A stretch of 64,000 nucleotides of DNA, from positions 1 through 64,000 of the forward strand of contig NZ_JAFMPR010000002.1 of the NCBI RefSeq assembly GCF_020667835.1, given 5' to 3'. The position numbers were made by a program, and so were the translations under genes. Source of the stretch: Roseibaca sp. Y0-43 (lineage in GTDB: Bacteria > Pseudomonadota > Alphaproteobacteria > Rhodobacterales > Rhodobacteraceae). The notes under the pieces are model-generated. The model saw only the letters and a list, made by a program, of their open reading frames with translations, searched no databases and had not been told where the DNA came from. Shown one piece after another: positions 25,465 to 34,984 of the stretch. Position 1 is the first letter of the stretch; the number at the start of each line of letters is the position of its first letter.

Positions 25465-26160
25465 ATGCCTTTGCCCGCCTTGCGCGCGGTGCTGTTCGAC
25501 AAGGACGGCACGCTCTTTGACTTTGCCGCAAGCTGGGCGGGCTGGATCGCGGAGGTGATCGACACGCTGTCAGAGGGCGACGCGGCGCGCGCCAATACCA
25601 TCGCGCAGGCGGTGGAATTCGACCGCGCCGCCCGCGCCTTTGCCCCCACATCGCCACTGATCGCGGGCACGTTGGCCGAAGCCGCCGACCTGATCCGCCC
25701 GCATCTGCCGCCCGCGCGGGCGGCGGGGCTGGATGGCTTCCTTCTGGACAGTGCAACAACCGCCGATATGGTCCCGCCCGTGCCGCTTGCGCCCTTGTTG
25801 GGGGGCTTGCGCGCGCGGGGGCTGGTGCTGGGTGTGGCCACGAATGACGCCGAAGCGGCGGCGCGCGCGCATCTGGACCGTGCCGGGATCGCGAACCAGT
25901 TCGCCCACGTTCTGGGCTATGACAGCGGCTATACGCCCAAGCCCGCGCCCGACATGTTGCTGGGCTTTGCCGCCCGCGCAGGGCTGCCACCGCAGAGCGT
26001 GGCCATGGTGGGCGACAGCACGCATGATCTGCATGCCGGGCGCGCTGCTGGGATGGTCTGCATCGGCGTGCTGACGGGGCTGGCGGATGAAGCGACCCTT
26101 GCGCCCCATGCCGATCTGGTGCTGCCCGATATCGGGCATCTGCCGCATCATCTGGGATGA
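25465..26160 (+). CDS. HAD-superfamily phosphatase (phosphoglycolate phosphatase-like)
   Basis: A 231-residue haloacid dehalogenase-type hydrolase. Motif I VLFDKDGTLFDF is at residues ~9-20, motif II is GVATND, motif III is the lysine in YTPKPAPDML, and motif IV is MVGDSTHDLHAG. The helical cap between motifs I and II suggests subclass IA, as in phosphoglycolate phosphatase. The substrate is not certain. It starts three bases after the aldo-keto reductase stop codon, so the two are co-transcribed. Confidence 0.87.
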   Translation: MPLPALRAVLFDKDGTLFDFAASWAGWIAEVIDTLSEGDAARANTIAQAVEFDRAARAFAPTSPLIAGTLAEAADLIRPHLPPARAAGLDGFLLDSATTADMVPPVPLAPLLGGLRARGLVLGVATNDAEAAARAHLDRAGIANQFAHVLGYDSGYTPKPAPDMLLGFAARAGLPPQSVAMVGDSTHDLHAGRAAGMVCIGVLTGLADEATLAPHADLVLPDIGHLPHHLG

Positions 26161-26208
26161 CGGGATGGCGGGCTATCCCCGCCTATAGGCGTTGCGACAC
26201 GGCAAAGT

Positions 26209-26616
26209 TCAGTCGAGGATTTCAATCTCGGGATTAGTCTTTGCGTAATGCGCCAGCCGAGAGGCAAGCGTTCCGACATGCAGCTCCAGCTTATGCCCGT
26301 CCGGGTCTTGCAAATAAAGCGACGCGCCTTCCGAGCGGTTCGCTTTCCAGCGCGGCGCATCGCTCAGCCGCGCGGTTAGCCGCGCGAACCCCTCTGGCGT
26401 GACCGAAAACGCGATATGGCTGTCATCTTGCGCGGGCTGTGGCTGGCCCAGTTCCAGACACAGCCACAGCGCGCCCCCTTCAAGGTAGGCCAAGCGCGGG
26501 CCGCGTGCGCGCGAGCGAAGGCCCAAGCGTTCGCAGTAAAACCCAAGCGCGCGGTCCAGATCGGCCACGACCAGCGTGACATGGTTCACGCCGGTGATGT
26601 CAGAACCGGTCGCCAT
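26209..26616 (-). CDS. VOC-superfamily protein, FosA-like metallothiol transferase
   Basis: A 135-residue glyoxalase/VOC-fold protein. The metal ligands of the FosA group are in place: His in GVNHVTLVVADLDRALGFY, His in DDSHIAFSV and Glu in the final HKLELHVGTL. FYCERLGL and LYLQDPDGHKLELH are family hallmarks. FosA-type enzymes add glutathione to fosfomycin, but many chromosomal homologues have other roles, so resistance should not be assumed. The ATG lies within the 3' end of dnaB (17-base overlap, other frame), implying translation coupled to dnaB. Confidence 0.75.
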   Translation of the reverse strand: MATGSDITGVNHVTLVVADLDRALGFYCERLGLRSRARGPRLAYLEGGALWLCLELGQPQPAQDDSHIAFSVTPEGFARLTARLSDAPRWKANRSEGASLYLQDPDGHKLELHVGTLASRLAHYAKTNPEIEILD

Positions 26617-28084
26617 CCTGCTGCCATTCTTTGGCAAGGTTGCCGAAGCGGGTGAACTGGCCTTCGAATTTCAGCTCTACCGTGCCAATCGGCCCGTGAC
26701 GCTGCTTGCCGATGATGACCTCGGCCTTGCCATGGACTTGCTCCATCTTGGCCTTCCACGCGGCCATCTTGTCCAACTCATCCTCGCCCGGTTTTTCGCG
26801 CTCGCGGTAATATTCGTCGCGATAGACGAACATCACCACATCGGCATCCTGCTCGATAGAGCCGGATTCGCGGAGGTCCGACAGTTGGGGCCGCTTGTCC
26901 TCGCGCGATTCCACGTTCCGCGACAACTGCGACAGCGCGATGACGGGGATGTTCAGTTCCTTGGCGATGGCTTTCAGCCCTTGGGTGATTTCCGACACCT
27001 CTTGCACGCGGCTTTCCTTGGATGACCCGCGCAGCAGCTGCAAATAGTCCACCATCAGCACGTCCAGCCCATGTGTGCGTTTCAGGCGGCGGGCGCGGGC
27101 GGCGACCTGGCTAATGGGCAGGGCGGGCGTGTCGTCAATGTAAAGCGGGCAGGATTCGAGCGCCTTGGCGGCTTCGACAAAGCGGCGGAACTCGGCCTCT
27201 GACATGTCGCCCCGGCGGATTTGTTCGCTGGGCACCTCGGCGGCCTCAGAAAGGATCCGCGCGGCCAATTGCTCGGCGCTCATTTCAAGCGAGAAGAACC
27301 CCACCGCGCCGCCCTCGATCGCGCCCTCGGTCCCGTCGGGCTTGCGGCCTACGCGGTAGGCCTTGGCGATGTTGAAGGCGATGTTGGTGGCAAGCGAGGT
27401 TTTGCCCATCGACGGACGCCCCGCCAAGATCAGCAAATCCGACGGGTGCAGCCCGCCCAGCTTCTTGTCGAGGTCGATCAACCCGGTCGAGATACCCGCC
27501 AGCCCGCCGTCACGCTGATAGGCGGCATTGGCCATCTGCACGGCGTCCGTCACGGCTTTCAGGAAACTTTGAAAGCCGCGCTCGGCAACCCCTTGCTCGG
27601 CCAGTTTATACAGGCGCTGCTCGGCCTCGACGATCTGCTCTTTCGGCTCTGACGCCACGTCCATCTTTTGCGCCTGCGCGGCAATATCCTGTCCCAGCCG
27701 GATCAGGTCGCGCCGCACGGCAAGGTCGTAGATCATCTGCGCATAGTCGCGCGCCGCATAGGCCGAGATCGCCGCCGCCGCCAGGCGCGCCAGATAGGCC
27801 GCACCGCCCAGTTCCTTCAGCCCCTCGTCATCTTCCATGAAGGCTTTGAGCGTGACCGGCGAGGCCAGAGCATTCTTTGCGATCCGCGCGCTTGCAATGT
27901 CGAAAATGCGCTGATGGACGGGTTCATAGAAATGATCCGCCTTCACCAGCGACGAAATCCGGTCGTAAATATCGTTATTGACCAGAATCGCCCCCAGAAG
28001 CTGCTGCTCTGCTTCGATGTTATGCGGCAGCGTTTCTGCCGGACCCTCGGGGCGGATCGTGCTGATTTCGTTCATTTGGGCCAT
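26600..28084 (-). CDS. dnaB: Replicative DNA helicase
   Basis: A 494-residue hexameric helicase of the replisome. The N-terminal domain covers residues ~20-125 (LPHNIEAEQQLLGAILVNN), then a RecA-type ATPase with Walker A GRPSMGKTSLA near 221, the DnaB motif VMVDYLQLL and SQLSRNVESREDKRPQLSDLRESGSIEQDAD. DnaB unwinds the duplex ahead of the polymerase. The length is normal. A start at the second ATG, three codons in, is possible. Its 3' end overlaps the FosA-like gene; it is divergent from hisS. Confidence 0.96.
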   Translation of the reverse strand: MAQMNEISTIRPEGPAETLPHNIEAEQQLLGAILVNNDIYDRISSLVKADHFYEPVHQRIFDIASARIAKNALASPVTLKAFMEDDEGLKELGGAAYLARLAAAAISAYAARDYAQMIYDLAVRRDLIRLGQDIAAQAQKMDVASEPKEQIVEAEQRLYKLAEQGVAERGFQSFLKAVTDAVQMANAAYQRDGGLAGISTGLIDLDKKLGGLHPSDLLILAGRPSMGKTSLATNIAFNIAKAYRVGRKPDGTEGAIEGGAVGFFSLEMSAEQLAARILSEAAEVPSEQIRRGDMSEAEFRRFVEAAKALESCPLYIDDTPALPISQVAARARRLKRTHGLDVLMVDYLQLLRGSSKESRVQEVSEITQGLKAIAKELNIPVIALSQLSRNVESREDKRPQLSDLRESGSIEQDADVVMFVYRDEYYREREKPGEDELDKMAAWKAKMEQVHGKAEVIIGKQRHGPIGTVELKFEGQFTRFGNLAKEWQQDGDRF

Positions 28085-28258
28085 GCCACCGCTATATCTG
28101 GTAAGGCCAGAGTCTTAACGGATTCGGGCGGAAATCGCAAAATGTATAACTCTGTGGAAAACCGGGGGAGAAGCCGCGCGGGCCTTGCCCTTGCCCCGCG
28201 CAAGCCCTTGGGCTAAGGCCATTTGCGACAAGCACACCCCGAAACAGGAGCCCCGCAG

Positions 28259-29902
28259 ATGGCCAAATCCAAAGGCCCGAGCCGTCCGAAAGCGCAGACC
28301 CCGAAAGGGTTCCGTGATTATTTCGGCAGCGATGTGACCGCGCGCAAGGCAATGTTGGACAAGATCGCAGAGGTCTACCATCGCTACGGGTTCGACGCCT
28401 TGGAAACCTCGGCGGTGGAAACGGTCGAAGCCTTGGGCAAGTTCCTGCCCGATGTGGACCGCCCGAACGAGGGCGTCTTCGCATGGCAGGAAGACGACGA
28501 TTGGCTGGCTTTGCGCTACGACCTGACCGCCCCCTTGGCCCGCGTGGCGGCGCAATACCGGCAGGATTTGCCGACGCCCTACCGCCGCTTTGCCATGGGG
28601 CCGGTCTGGCGCAATGAAAAGCCGGGGCCGGGGCGGTTTCGGCAGTTTTATCAATGCGATGCGGATACGGTCGGGGCCGCGTCGGTGGCGGCTGACGCCG
28701 AGATTTGCGCCATGCTGGCGGATGCGTTGGAAGCCGTGGGGATTGCACGCGGCGATTACGTGATCCGGGTGAATAACCGCAAGGTGCTGAATGGCGTGAT
28801 GGAGGTTGCGGGGATACTGGACCCGGCGGACCCTTCGAAATTCGAGCATGAACGCGGGATCGTGCTGCGCGCCATCGACAAGCTGGACCGTCTAGGTGTC
28901 GATGGCGTGCGCGCGCTGCTCGGTGAGGGGCGCAAGGATGAGAGCGGGGACTTCACGAAGGGGGCAGGGCTGAACGATGCTGAGGCATACGTTGTATTAC
29001 AATTCTTCGACTTTGAAGCCCAAAGAGAACGCAGACTTCTGAACCTAGCAGATTTGGAAAGCCGTTCGGGCGGAAAGTTAGAAGAAAAGTCTCGCGAGGC
29101 TATACTCGCGGGCGACTATAGCAACACAGCCATTCCATATGAATGGCGTCAACGCCTTAACGATTTCACAATTTCGATCCTTCGCGGTCTCGTCGATGGT
29201 TCTGTTCCGGGTATTCCCGCGTCAGACGTGGGCCTAGAGGGTGTTGAAGAACTCGAACAAATCGCCTCTCTCCTCGCCGCCCAAGGCTACGGCCCCGACC
29301 GCATCCTGATCGACCCCTCGGTCGTCCGTGGCCTTGGCTATTATACCGGCCCGGTGTTCGAGGCGGAACTGACCTTTGAAATCCTCGACGAAAAAGGCCG
29401 TCCGCGTCAGTTCGGCTCTGTCGCAGGTGGTGGGCGCTATGACGATCTGGTCAAGCGCTTCACCGGCCAGACGGTGCCCGCGACCGGGGTCAGCATCGGG
29501 GTGGATCGCTTGCTGGCGGCGCTCGACGCCAAAGGTAAAGGGCCGGCAAAGGCGCAAGGCCCGGTGGTCGTGACCGTCATGGACCGCACCCGCATGGCCG
29601 ATTACATGGCGCTGGTGAACGAGTTGCGCCAAGCGGGCATCCGCGCCGAGATGTATCTGGGCAACCCCAAGAATTTCGGCAACCAGTTGAAATATGCCGA
29701 TAAGCGCGAAAGCCCCGTCGCCATCATCATGGGCGAGGATGAGGCGACAAAGGGCGTTGTGCAGGTGAAAGACCTGATCCTTGGCGCGAAGATCGCGGCG
29801 GAAGCCTCTGTCGAGGAATGGAAATCACAGGTTCAACAAGTCGAAGTGCCGCGCGCGCAGATGGTCGCCACCGTGCGCGAGATATTGGCCCGCTACGCAT
29901 GA
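28259..29902 (+). CDS. hisS: Histidine-tRNA ligase with enlarged low-GC internal segment
   Basis: A 547-residue class II aminoacyl-tRNA synthetase of the divergent alphaproteobacterial HisRS kind. Motif 2 region [21 protein letters not shown] lies near residues 115-135, the histidine-binding [15 protein letters not shown] near 358, and motif 3 [10 protein letters not shown] near 409. Between KGAGL (near 240) and GVEELEQIA (near 330) the chain is about 45 residues longer than relatives I remember. The DNA there falls to about 49% G+C with codons such as AGA, CTA, TTA and ATA. The frame is intact. ATG follows CAGGAG, and the stop overlaps the hisZ start (ATGA). Confidence 0.95.
   Translation: MAKSKGPSRPKAQTPKGFRDYFGSDVTARKAMLDKIAEVYHRYGFDALETSAVETVEALGKFLPDVDRPNEGVFAWQEDDDWLALRYDLTAPLARVAAQYRQDLPTPYRRFAMGPVWRNEKPGPGRFRQFYQCDADTVGAASVAADAEICAMLADALEAVGIARGDYVIRVNNRKVLNGVMEVAGILDPADPSKFEHERGIVLRAIDKLDRLGVDGVRALLGEGRKDESGDFTKGAGLNDAEAYVVLQFFDFEAQRERRLLNLADLESRSGGKLEEKSREAILAGDYSNTAIPYEWRQRLNDFTISILRGLVDGSVPGIPASDVGLEGVEELEQIASLLAAQGYGPDRILIDPSVVRGLGYYTGPVFEAELTFEILDEKGRPRQFGSVAGGGRYDDLVKRFTGQTVPATGVSIGVDRLLAALDAKGKGPAKAQGPVVVTVMDRTRMADYMALVNELRQAGIRAEMYLGNPKNFGNQLKYADKRESPVAIIMGEDEATKGVVQVKDLILGAKIAAEASVEEWKSQVQQVEVPRAQMVATVREILARYA
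28975..29270 (+). other. Low-GC patch inside hisS
   Basis: By hand count bases 28981-29220 are about 49% G+C (42, 52, 48 and 53% in successive 60-base lines), whereas the lines at 28861 and 29281 are both 68%. The patch remains in frame with hisS and encodes residues ~240-335. Inside it is a perfect hairpin, GCCATTC (29129-29135) and GAATGGC (29141-29147) with a five-base loop. Insertion or recombination with a foreign hisS are both possible. Confidence 0.8.
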
Positions 29903-30975
29903 GCCGCGCCGAGGACATAGCCCAAGACCTGCTGGCGCGGATGCTGGATGCAGGTGCTGCGCGCGTGACGCCCGACATTCTGCAACCGGCGGAAACGCTC
30001 TTGGACCTGTATGGCGAGGATATCCGCGCGCGTGCCTATGTCACCCATGACCCCGCGATGGGCGAGATGATGCTGCGCCCCGATTTCACCGTGCCGGTGG
30101 TGCAGGCGCATATGGCAGAGGGGGCTGAACCCGCACGCTACGCCTATGCCGGGCCGGTGTTTCGCAAGCAATCCAGCCTGCGCGCGCGGGAATATCTGCA
30201 AGTGGGTTACGAGGTTTTCGCCCGCGATATCGAAGCGCAGGCCGATGCCGAGGTCTTCGCATTGTTCGCGCGGCTGCTGGACGGCTACAACCTGCGCCCC
30301 GTGACGGGCGATATGGGCCTGATTACCGCCGCCGTGGCGGGGCTGTCCACGTCGGATCGGCGGCGCGCGGCGCTGTTGCGCCATGTCTGGCGGCCCAAGC
30401 GCTTTCGGGCGCTGCTTGAGAGGATGCGCGGGCAGGGCGCGCTTGCCACTGAGCGCGCGGCGCTGATCGCGCGGTTGCGCACGGCCCCGCCGGCTGTTCT
30501 GATCGAACAGGCCGGCCCCCATCTGGGCCTGCGGTCAGAGGACGAGATCGCCGAGCGCGTCGCCTCGCTTCTGGAGGACGCGGACGCAGCCCCCATTCCC
30601 GAGGGGCAGGCGCAAGCGCTGGAGGCGCTTTTGTCGCTCGCCGCACCCGCGCGCGCGGCGCTGAAGCAGATGCGCGCCATGGGCTGGGACGCGCTTGCGC
30701 CCGCGCTCGACCGGCTGGAGGCGCGGCTCGATGCGCTGGACGCGGCGGGGATCGACACCGAAACCTTGCCGTTCGAGGCAAGCTTCGGCCGCACCACGAT
30801 GGAATATTACGACGGCTTCGTCTTTGGCTTTACCGCGCGCGACGACCTGCCGCCCGTGGCCTCTGGCGGGCGCTATGACGCGCTGACGGCGGTTCTGGGC
30901 CAAGGCCGCGCCATCCCGGCGGTGGGCGGCGTCATCCGGCCCGACCTGTTGGCCAGTCTGGAGGGCGGGCAATGA
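29899..30975 (+). CDS. hisZ: ATP phosphoribosyltransferase regulatory subunit
   Basis: A 358-residue catalytically inactive HisRS paralogue that forms a complex with short-form HisG and makes it responsive to histidine. The class II synthetase-like fold is evident from [42 protein letters not shown] and the late [20 protein letters not shown]. Motif 3 is replaced by the non-catalytic [14 protein letters not shown] overlaps the hisS stop by four bases and its own stop overlaps hisG by four, so hisS-hisZ-hisG is one translationally coupled unit. Confidence 0.93.
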   Translation: MSRAEDIAQDLLARMLDAGAARVTPDILQPAETLLDLYGEDIRARAYVTHDPAMGEMMLRPDFTVPVVQAHMAEGAEPARYAYAGPVFRKQSSLRAREYLQVGYEVFARDIEAQADAEVFALFARLLDGYNLRPVTGDMGLITAAVAGLSTSDRRRAALLRHVWRPKRFRALLERMRGQGALATERAALIARLRTAPPAVLIEQAGPHLGLRSEDEIAERVASLLEDADAAPIPEGQAQALEALLSLAAPARAALKQMRAMGWDALAPALDRLEARLDALDAAGIDTETLPFEASFGRTTMEYYDGFVFGFTARDDLPPVASGGRYDALTAVLGQGRAIPAVGGVIRPDLLASLEGGQ

Positions 30976-31685
30976 CCATCAAGCTGGGCGTGCCGTCCAA
31001 GGGGCGGTTGATGGAGCAGACATTCGAGTGGTTCGCCGACCGCGGGCTGACCTTGTCGCGCTCCGGGTCGGCGCGCGAATATGCGGGCGTTGTCGAAGGG
31101 GTCGACGGGGTGGAACTGGTGCTCTTGTCGGCCAGTGAAATCCCGCGCGAACTGGCGGCTGGGCGCATTCATCTGGGCGTGACCGGGTCCGACCTTGTGC
31201 GCGAAACCTTGCCGGACTGGCGTGCGTCAGTGGTCGAGGTCGCGCAAATGGGCTTTGGCCATGCCGACCTGATCTTGGCGGTGCCGGTCACATGGGTTGA
31301 TGTCGACACGCTCGACGATCTGGATGCGGCGGCGGCGGCCTTTCGCGCGCGTCACGGCTTTCGGCTGCGGATTGCCACGAAATACCACCGCCTTGTGCGC
31401 GACCATCTGCGCGCGCATGGCGTGGCCGATTACCAACTGGTCGACAGCCAGGGCGCGACCGAGGGCACGATCCGCAACCTGACGGCCGAGGCGGTGGCCG
31501 ACATCACCTCTACCGGCGAGACCTTGCGCGCGAACCACCTGAAAATCCTGCAAGGCCCGCCCATCCATAGCTCGCAAGCCACGCTGTTTGCCGCCAAAGC
31601 TGCATCATGGCGCGGGTCAGAGGACGCCTTGGGCTTGCTTTCAGCGCGTCTAGGCGTGATCTTGTCGTCAGAGGCCTTTGCCTAA
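30972..31685 (+). CDS. hisG: ATP phosphoribosyltransferase, short catalytic form
   Basis: A 237-residue short-form HisG, the first enzyme of histidine synthesis, joining ATP and PRPP. It lacks the C-terminal regulatory domain and depends on HisZ, encoded just upstream. Signature segments are LGVPSKGRLMEQTFEWF, GVTGSDLVRETLP and the PRPP loop DITSTGETLRANHLKIL. The length is slightly above the usual 210-230. The product is soluble and forms a hetero-octamer with HisZ in characterised systems. Confidence 0.95.
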   Translation: MTIKLGVPSKGRLMEQTFEWFADRGLTLSRSGSAREYAGVVEGVDGVELVLLSASEIPRELAAGRIHLGVTGSDLVRETLPDWRASVVEVAQMGFGHADLILAVPVTWVDVDTLDDLDAAAAAFRARHGFRLRIATKYHRLVRDHLRAHGVADYQLVDSQGATEGTIRNLTAEAVADITSTGETLRANHLKILQGPPIHSSQATLFAAKAASWRGSEDALGLLSARLGVILSSEAFA

Positions 31686-31731
31686 CCGCGCGTCGCGGCC
31701 CGGCAAATGGCAGGAGTGACGGGGTTTACGA

Positions 31732-32349
31732 GTGGTGTTGGACGGCCAAGCTGCAAATTCGACACGCGCCAAGGCGGCGCCCTTGCCCGATGGCAGCCGG
31801 AACATGAACCCCGCCGGTATCGGGTTCTGGTCGCTTGTGGCCGAAGATCTGGCCACGCATCGCGGCGACTGGCTGGCCCAAGGCTTCTGGTGCCTGTTCT
31901 GGCACCGTTTCGGCAATTGGCGCATGTCGATCCGCTTCAAGCCCGCGCGCATGGTGCTGACGGCGATCTACCGCTTCATGTTCAAGCTGTGCCAATGGAT
32001 GGGCGGGATAGAGCTGCCCTATACCGTGGAGGTCGGCCGCCGCGTCCGGCTGGAGCATTTCGGCGGCATGGTGCTGGTCGCGCGCACGATCGGCAATGAC
32101 GTGGTCCTGCGCCAGAACACCACCCTTGGCATTCCGCGCGATGACGACATCGCTGCCCGCCCCGTGCTCGAGGATCATGTCGATGTGGGCGCGGGTGCCG
32201 TCATCCTTGGCGATATCGTCATCGGGCGCGGCGCGATCATCGGGGCGAATGCGGTTGTCACGCGCGATGTGCCGCCCGGTGCGGTCATGCTGGGCGTGCC
32301 CGCGCGCTGTGTGCGGCTGCGCGACCCGGCAGAGATCGGGGCCGCGTGA
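31732..32349 (+). CDS. Hexapeptide acyltransferase related to serine acetyltransferase
   Basis: A 205-residue left-handed beta-helix acyltransferase. Hexapeptide repeats run from about residue 100 to 190 (VARTIGNDVVLRQNTTLGIP, VDVGAGAVILGDIVIGRGAIIGANAVVTRDVPPGAVMLGVPAR). The family's catalytic His is probably that in LEHFGGMV. The N-terminal domain is shorter than in CysE, so O-acetylation of a sugar, lipid head group or small metabolite is as likely as serine. Start is uncertain: GTG at 31732 or 31735 without a good ribosome-binding site, or ATG at 31804. The next gene starts at its stop codon (TGATG). Confidence 0.8.
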   Translation: MVLDGQAANSTRAKAAPLPDGSRNMNPAGIGFWSLVAEDLATHRGDWLAQGFWCLFWHRFGNWRMSIRFKPARMVLTAIYRFMFKLCQWMGGIELPYTVEVGRRVRLEHFGGMVLVARTIGNDVVLRQNTTLGIPRDDDIAARPVLEDHVDVGAGAVILGDIVIGRGAIIGANAVVTRDVPPGAVMLGVPARCVRLRDPAEIGAA

Positions 32350-33542
32350 TGGCCGGGGCGGGGCAGCCGTTTCGGCGGCAGGTGTTCTACATCCCCGGCT
32401 ATGACCCTTTCCCGCCGCGCCGCTACCGCGAGCTTTACCGCACCGAAGGGGCCGCCCAAGCGGCTATTTCCGGCTACAAGCTGCGCCAAAGGCCGTTCAA
32501 GGGCGATGGCCCCTATGGCTGGGTGGTCAGCGCCGAGATGGAGGGCAGCGCCGCCGAGAGCCGCATCCAGATCCTCGAATGGTCGGACATCGTGCGTTCG
32601 TCAATGGCGGCGGGGATATGGGCCACCTATGCGCTGCTACTGCGCACGGCGTGGATCTATATCTCGACCGGGGCGCTGTTTCGGCTGTTTCGGTTGCGCG
32701 CGGGGCCGGGGATCGCGGCCATGTATCCGGTGGTCATGCTGCTGGGCCAGCTTTTGGTCGCTTGTTTGGCGGCCTTGGCGCTTGGCTGGGGGCTGTCTTT
32801 CGTCTTGCCCGGATGGCTGGCCTATCCTCTGGGCCTTGGCGTGGTCTGGCCCATATTGGAAGGGTTTCGCCGCATAGACGGCAAGTTCTTCGTGCATTAC
32901 CTGCTGCTGGATTTCGCCTTTACCGCCAAGCACAAGGGCCGCAACCCGCCAGAGCTGGAGGCGCGTCTGGACGAATTCGCCGCCCTCATTCGCGCGGCCC
33001 TCGCCGATCCCGATCTGGACGAGGTGCTGGTCGTCGGCCATTCCTCTGGCGTTCATCTGGGCGTGTCGGTTCTGGCGCGCGTGGTGGCGGGGGATGTGGC
33101 TGCGGGAAAACTGGCTTTCTTGTCCTTGGGCCATGCGGTGCCGATGCAATCCTACCTGCCGCAAGCGCAGGGCTTGCGCGCCGATCTGGCGGCGCTTTCG
33201 CAATCCGACAAGCTGTTCTGGCTGGATGTGACCGCGCCGGGCGACGGCTGTTGCTATGCGCTCTGCGACCCGGTGGCCTGCTCTGGCGCGGGCAGCGAGG
33301 GGCAGAAATGGCCGCTGGTGATTTCGGCGGCCTTCACCCAAAGCCTGCGGCCAGAAACCTATGCCAAGTTCAAGCGCCGCTATTTCCGGCTGCATTTTCA
33401 ATACCTTTGCGCTTTCGATGCGCCGAAGGATTACGATTATTTCCAGATCACGGCGGGGCCGGTTTCCTTGGCCGAACGGTTCGCGGGCCGCAAACCCTCT
33501 GCCAGCGTTTCGCGCGCCTGCTACTTGCCGGGGGCTGCGTGA
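32349..33542 (+). CDS. Membrane-associated alpha/beta hydrolase-like protein
   Basis: A 397-residue protein of unknown function. Near residue 225 there is a classical nucleophile elbow, VVGHSSGVHLG, preceded by a strand, and the N-terminus FRRQVFYIPGYDPFPPRRYRELY suggests the first strand of an alpha/beta hydrolase. Two membrane helices at residues ~120-175 (YPVVMLLGQLLVACLAALALGW and LAYPLGLGVVWPIL) split the fold, which is unusual. It starts at TGATG with the acyltransferase gene and ends at GTGA with the P450 gene, so all three are translationally coupled. I know no characterised homologue. Confidence 0.75.
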   Translation: MAGAGQPFRRQVFYIPGYDPFPPRRYRELYRTEGAAQAAISGYKLRQRPFKGDGPYGWVVSAEMEGSAAESRIQILEWSDIVRSSMAAGIWATYALLLRTAWIYISTGALFRLFRLRAGPGIAAMYPVVMLLGQLLVACLAALALGWGLSFVLPGWLAYPLGLGVVWPILEGFRRIDGKFFVHYLLLDFAFTAKHKGRNPPELEARLDEFAALIRAALADPDLDEVLVVGHSSGVHLGVSVLARVVAGDVAAGKLAFLSLGHAVPMQSYLPQAQGLRADLAALSQSDKLFWLDVTAPGDGCCYALCDPVACSGAGSEGQKWPLVISAAFTQSLRPETYAKFKRRYFRLHFQYLCAFDAPKDYDYFQITAGPVSLAERFAGRKPSASVSRACYLPGAA

Positions 33543-34918
33543 CACGCCCGCCCATGCCCGATCACCGCGCCGACCGGGTGGCGTTTTGGCGGCATGTGCT
33601 GATGTTCCGGCGCGATATTCTGTCGGCGCAGCCTGCGAAACTCTACCGCGCCAAGATGGCCGAGATGCGGCTGCCCTTCCTGCACTCTGTCATGGTCAAC
33701 ACGCCCGATTTGGTGCGGCTGGTGCTGCAAGAGCGGGCGGGCGATTTCCCGAAATCGGGCCGCGTGGCCGAGGGGTTGCGCCCGCTCTTGGGCAAGTCTG
33801 TCTTTGTCACCAATGGCGCGACATGGGCGCGCCAGCGCCGCATGATCGACCCGGCGTTCGAAGGGGGCCGCCTGCGCGACACGTTTCCAGCCATGTGGGA
33901 CGCGACCCAAGCCATGGCCGCGCGCCTGACCCAAGGCTGGGCAGAGGTCGAGGCGCTGACCAGCCACGCCGCCGCCGATGTCATCTTCCGCACGCTCTTT
34001 TCCGTGCCCATAGAGGACGCGACCGCGTCCGAGGTCTATCAAAGCTTCCGCGCCCATCAGCGTGCCGCCCCCATCCTGAACTTGGCCGCGATCGTGCCCT
34101 TGCCGCGCTGGGTGCCGCGCCCCATGCCGCGCGCGGCCCGCCTGACCGCCAAACGCATCCGCGCGCTCATCACCGGTATGACAGAGGCGCGTGCGGTTGC
34201 CATCGCCGCAGGCACCGCGCCAGACGATCTGGCCACCAAGATCATGACCACAAGCGACCCCGACACCGGCGCGGTGTTCGAGACGGATGAAATGGTCGAT
34301 CAGGTGGCGATCTTCTTTTTGGCAGGGCATGAGACCAGCGCCTCGGCGCTGGCTTGGGCGCTTTATCTGATCGCAACCCATCCCGACTGGCAGGACAGGC
34401 TCGCGGCAGAGGCGCAGGCGCTCGCCCCCCATCTGGACGGCCCCGCGCCGGACTTCGGTATCTTGCGGCAATTCCCCCTGATCCGCGACACGTTCCGCGA
34501 GGCGCTGCGCCTTTACCCGCCCGTGCCGATGATGGTGCGCGAGGCGGCCAAGCCGGAAAGCTTCCGCAACCGCCCCATCGCCCCCGGCGCGCAGGTCATC
34601 GTCAGCCCGTGGCATATGGGGCGCAACGAAACCATCTGGCCCGATCCGCACGCATTTCGCCCCGAACGCTGGCAAGAGGACGAGAGCCGCGCGCGGGCCC
34701 GCGACGGCTATATCCCGTTTTCAGCAGGCCCGCGCGTCTGTCCCGGCGCGGGCTTTGCCATGGCCGAAGGCGTGCTGATGCTGGCGCGCATTCTGGCGCA
34801 GTGGCGCCTGCGCGCCGACCCCGCCCGCGTGCCGGTGCCGCAAGCGCATATGACCGTGCGCGCCCGCGATGGCATCTGGCTGGAGTTTGCCTTGCGCGAC
34901 ACGCAGGGCGCAGCATAA
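33539..34918 (+). CDS. Cytochrome P450
   Basis: A 459-residue P450 mono-oxygenase. The I-helix oxygen-activation motif FFLAGHETSASAL is near residue 260, the K-helix EALR in FREALRLYPPVPMMVREA near 320, and the haem loop FSAGPRVCPG near 394 with Cys near 401. No membrane anchor is evident and no fused reductase; a ferredoxin partner is not encoded nearby. The start is GTG at 33539, overlapping the previous stop, or ATG at 33554. Sequence resembles the eukaryote-like fatty-acid or terpenoid-oxidising bacterial families. Co-transcription with the acyltransferase and hydrolase suggests a tailoring step. Confidence 0.93.
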   Translation: MTRPPMPDHRADRVAFWRHVLMFRRDILSAQPAKLYRAKMAEMRLPFLHSVMVNTPDLVRLVLQERAGDFPKSGRVAEGLRPLLGKSVFVTNGATWARQRRMIDPAFEGGRLRDTFPAMWDATQAMAARLTQGWAEVEALTSHAAADVIFRTLFSVPIEDATASEVYQSFRAHQRAAPILNLAAIVPLPRWVPRPMPRAARLTAKRIRALITGMTEARAVAIAAGTAPDDLATKIMTTSDPDTGAVFETDEMVDQVAIFFLAGHETSASALAWALYLIATHPDWQDRLAAEAQALAPHLDGPAPDFGILRQFPLIRDTFREALRLYPPVPMMVREAAKPESFRNRPIAPGAQVIVSPWHMGRNETIWPDPHAFRPERWQEDESRARARDGYIPFSAGPRVCPGAGFAMAEGVLMLARILAQWRLRADPARVPVPQAHMTVRARDGIWLEFALRDTQGAA

Positions 34919-34984
34919 ACAAACATATGCGCATCGCTGAATTCGTGGCATCCCGCCGCGGTGCCGTGCCCGAGGAGATCTGCC

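Noticed and set aside
26209-26616. Fosfomycin resistance gene
   Set aside because: The FosA-like metal ligands are present, but chromosomal VOC proteins of this size often do other work, and nothing in the context supports resistance.
28150-28165. DnaA-box-like TGTGGAAAA upstream of dnaB
   Set aside because: One mismatch from consensus and solitary; no cluster or AT-rich unwinding region, so not an origin.
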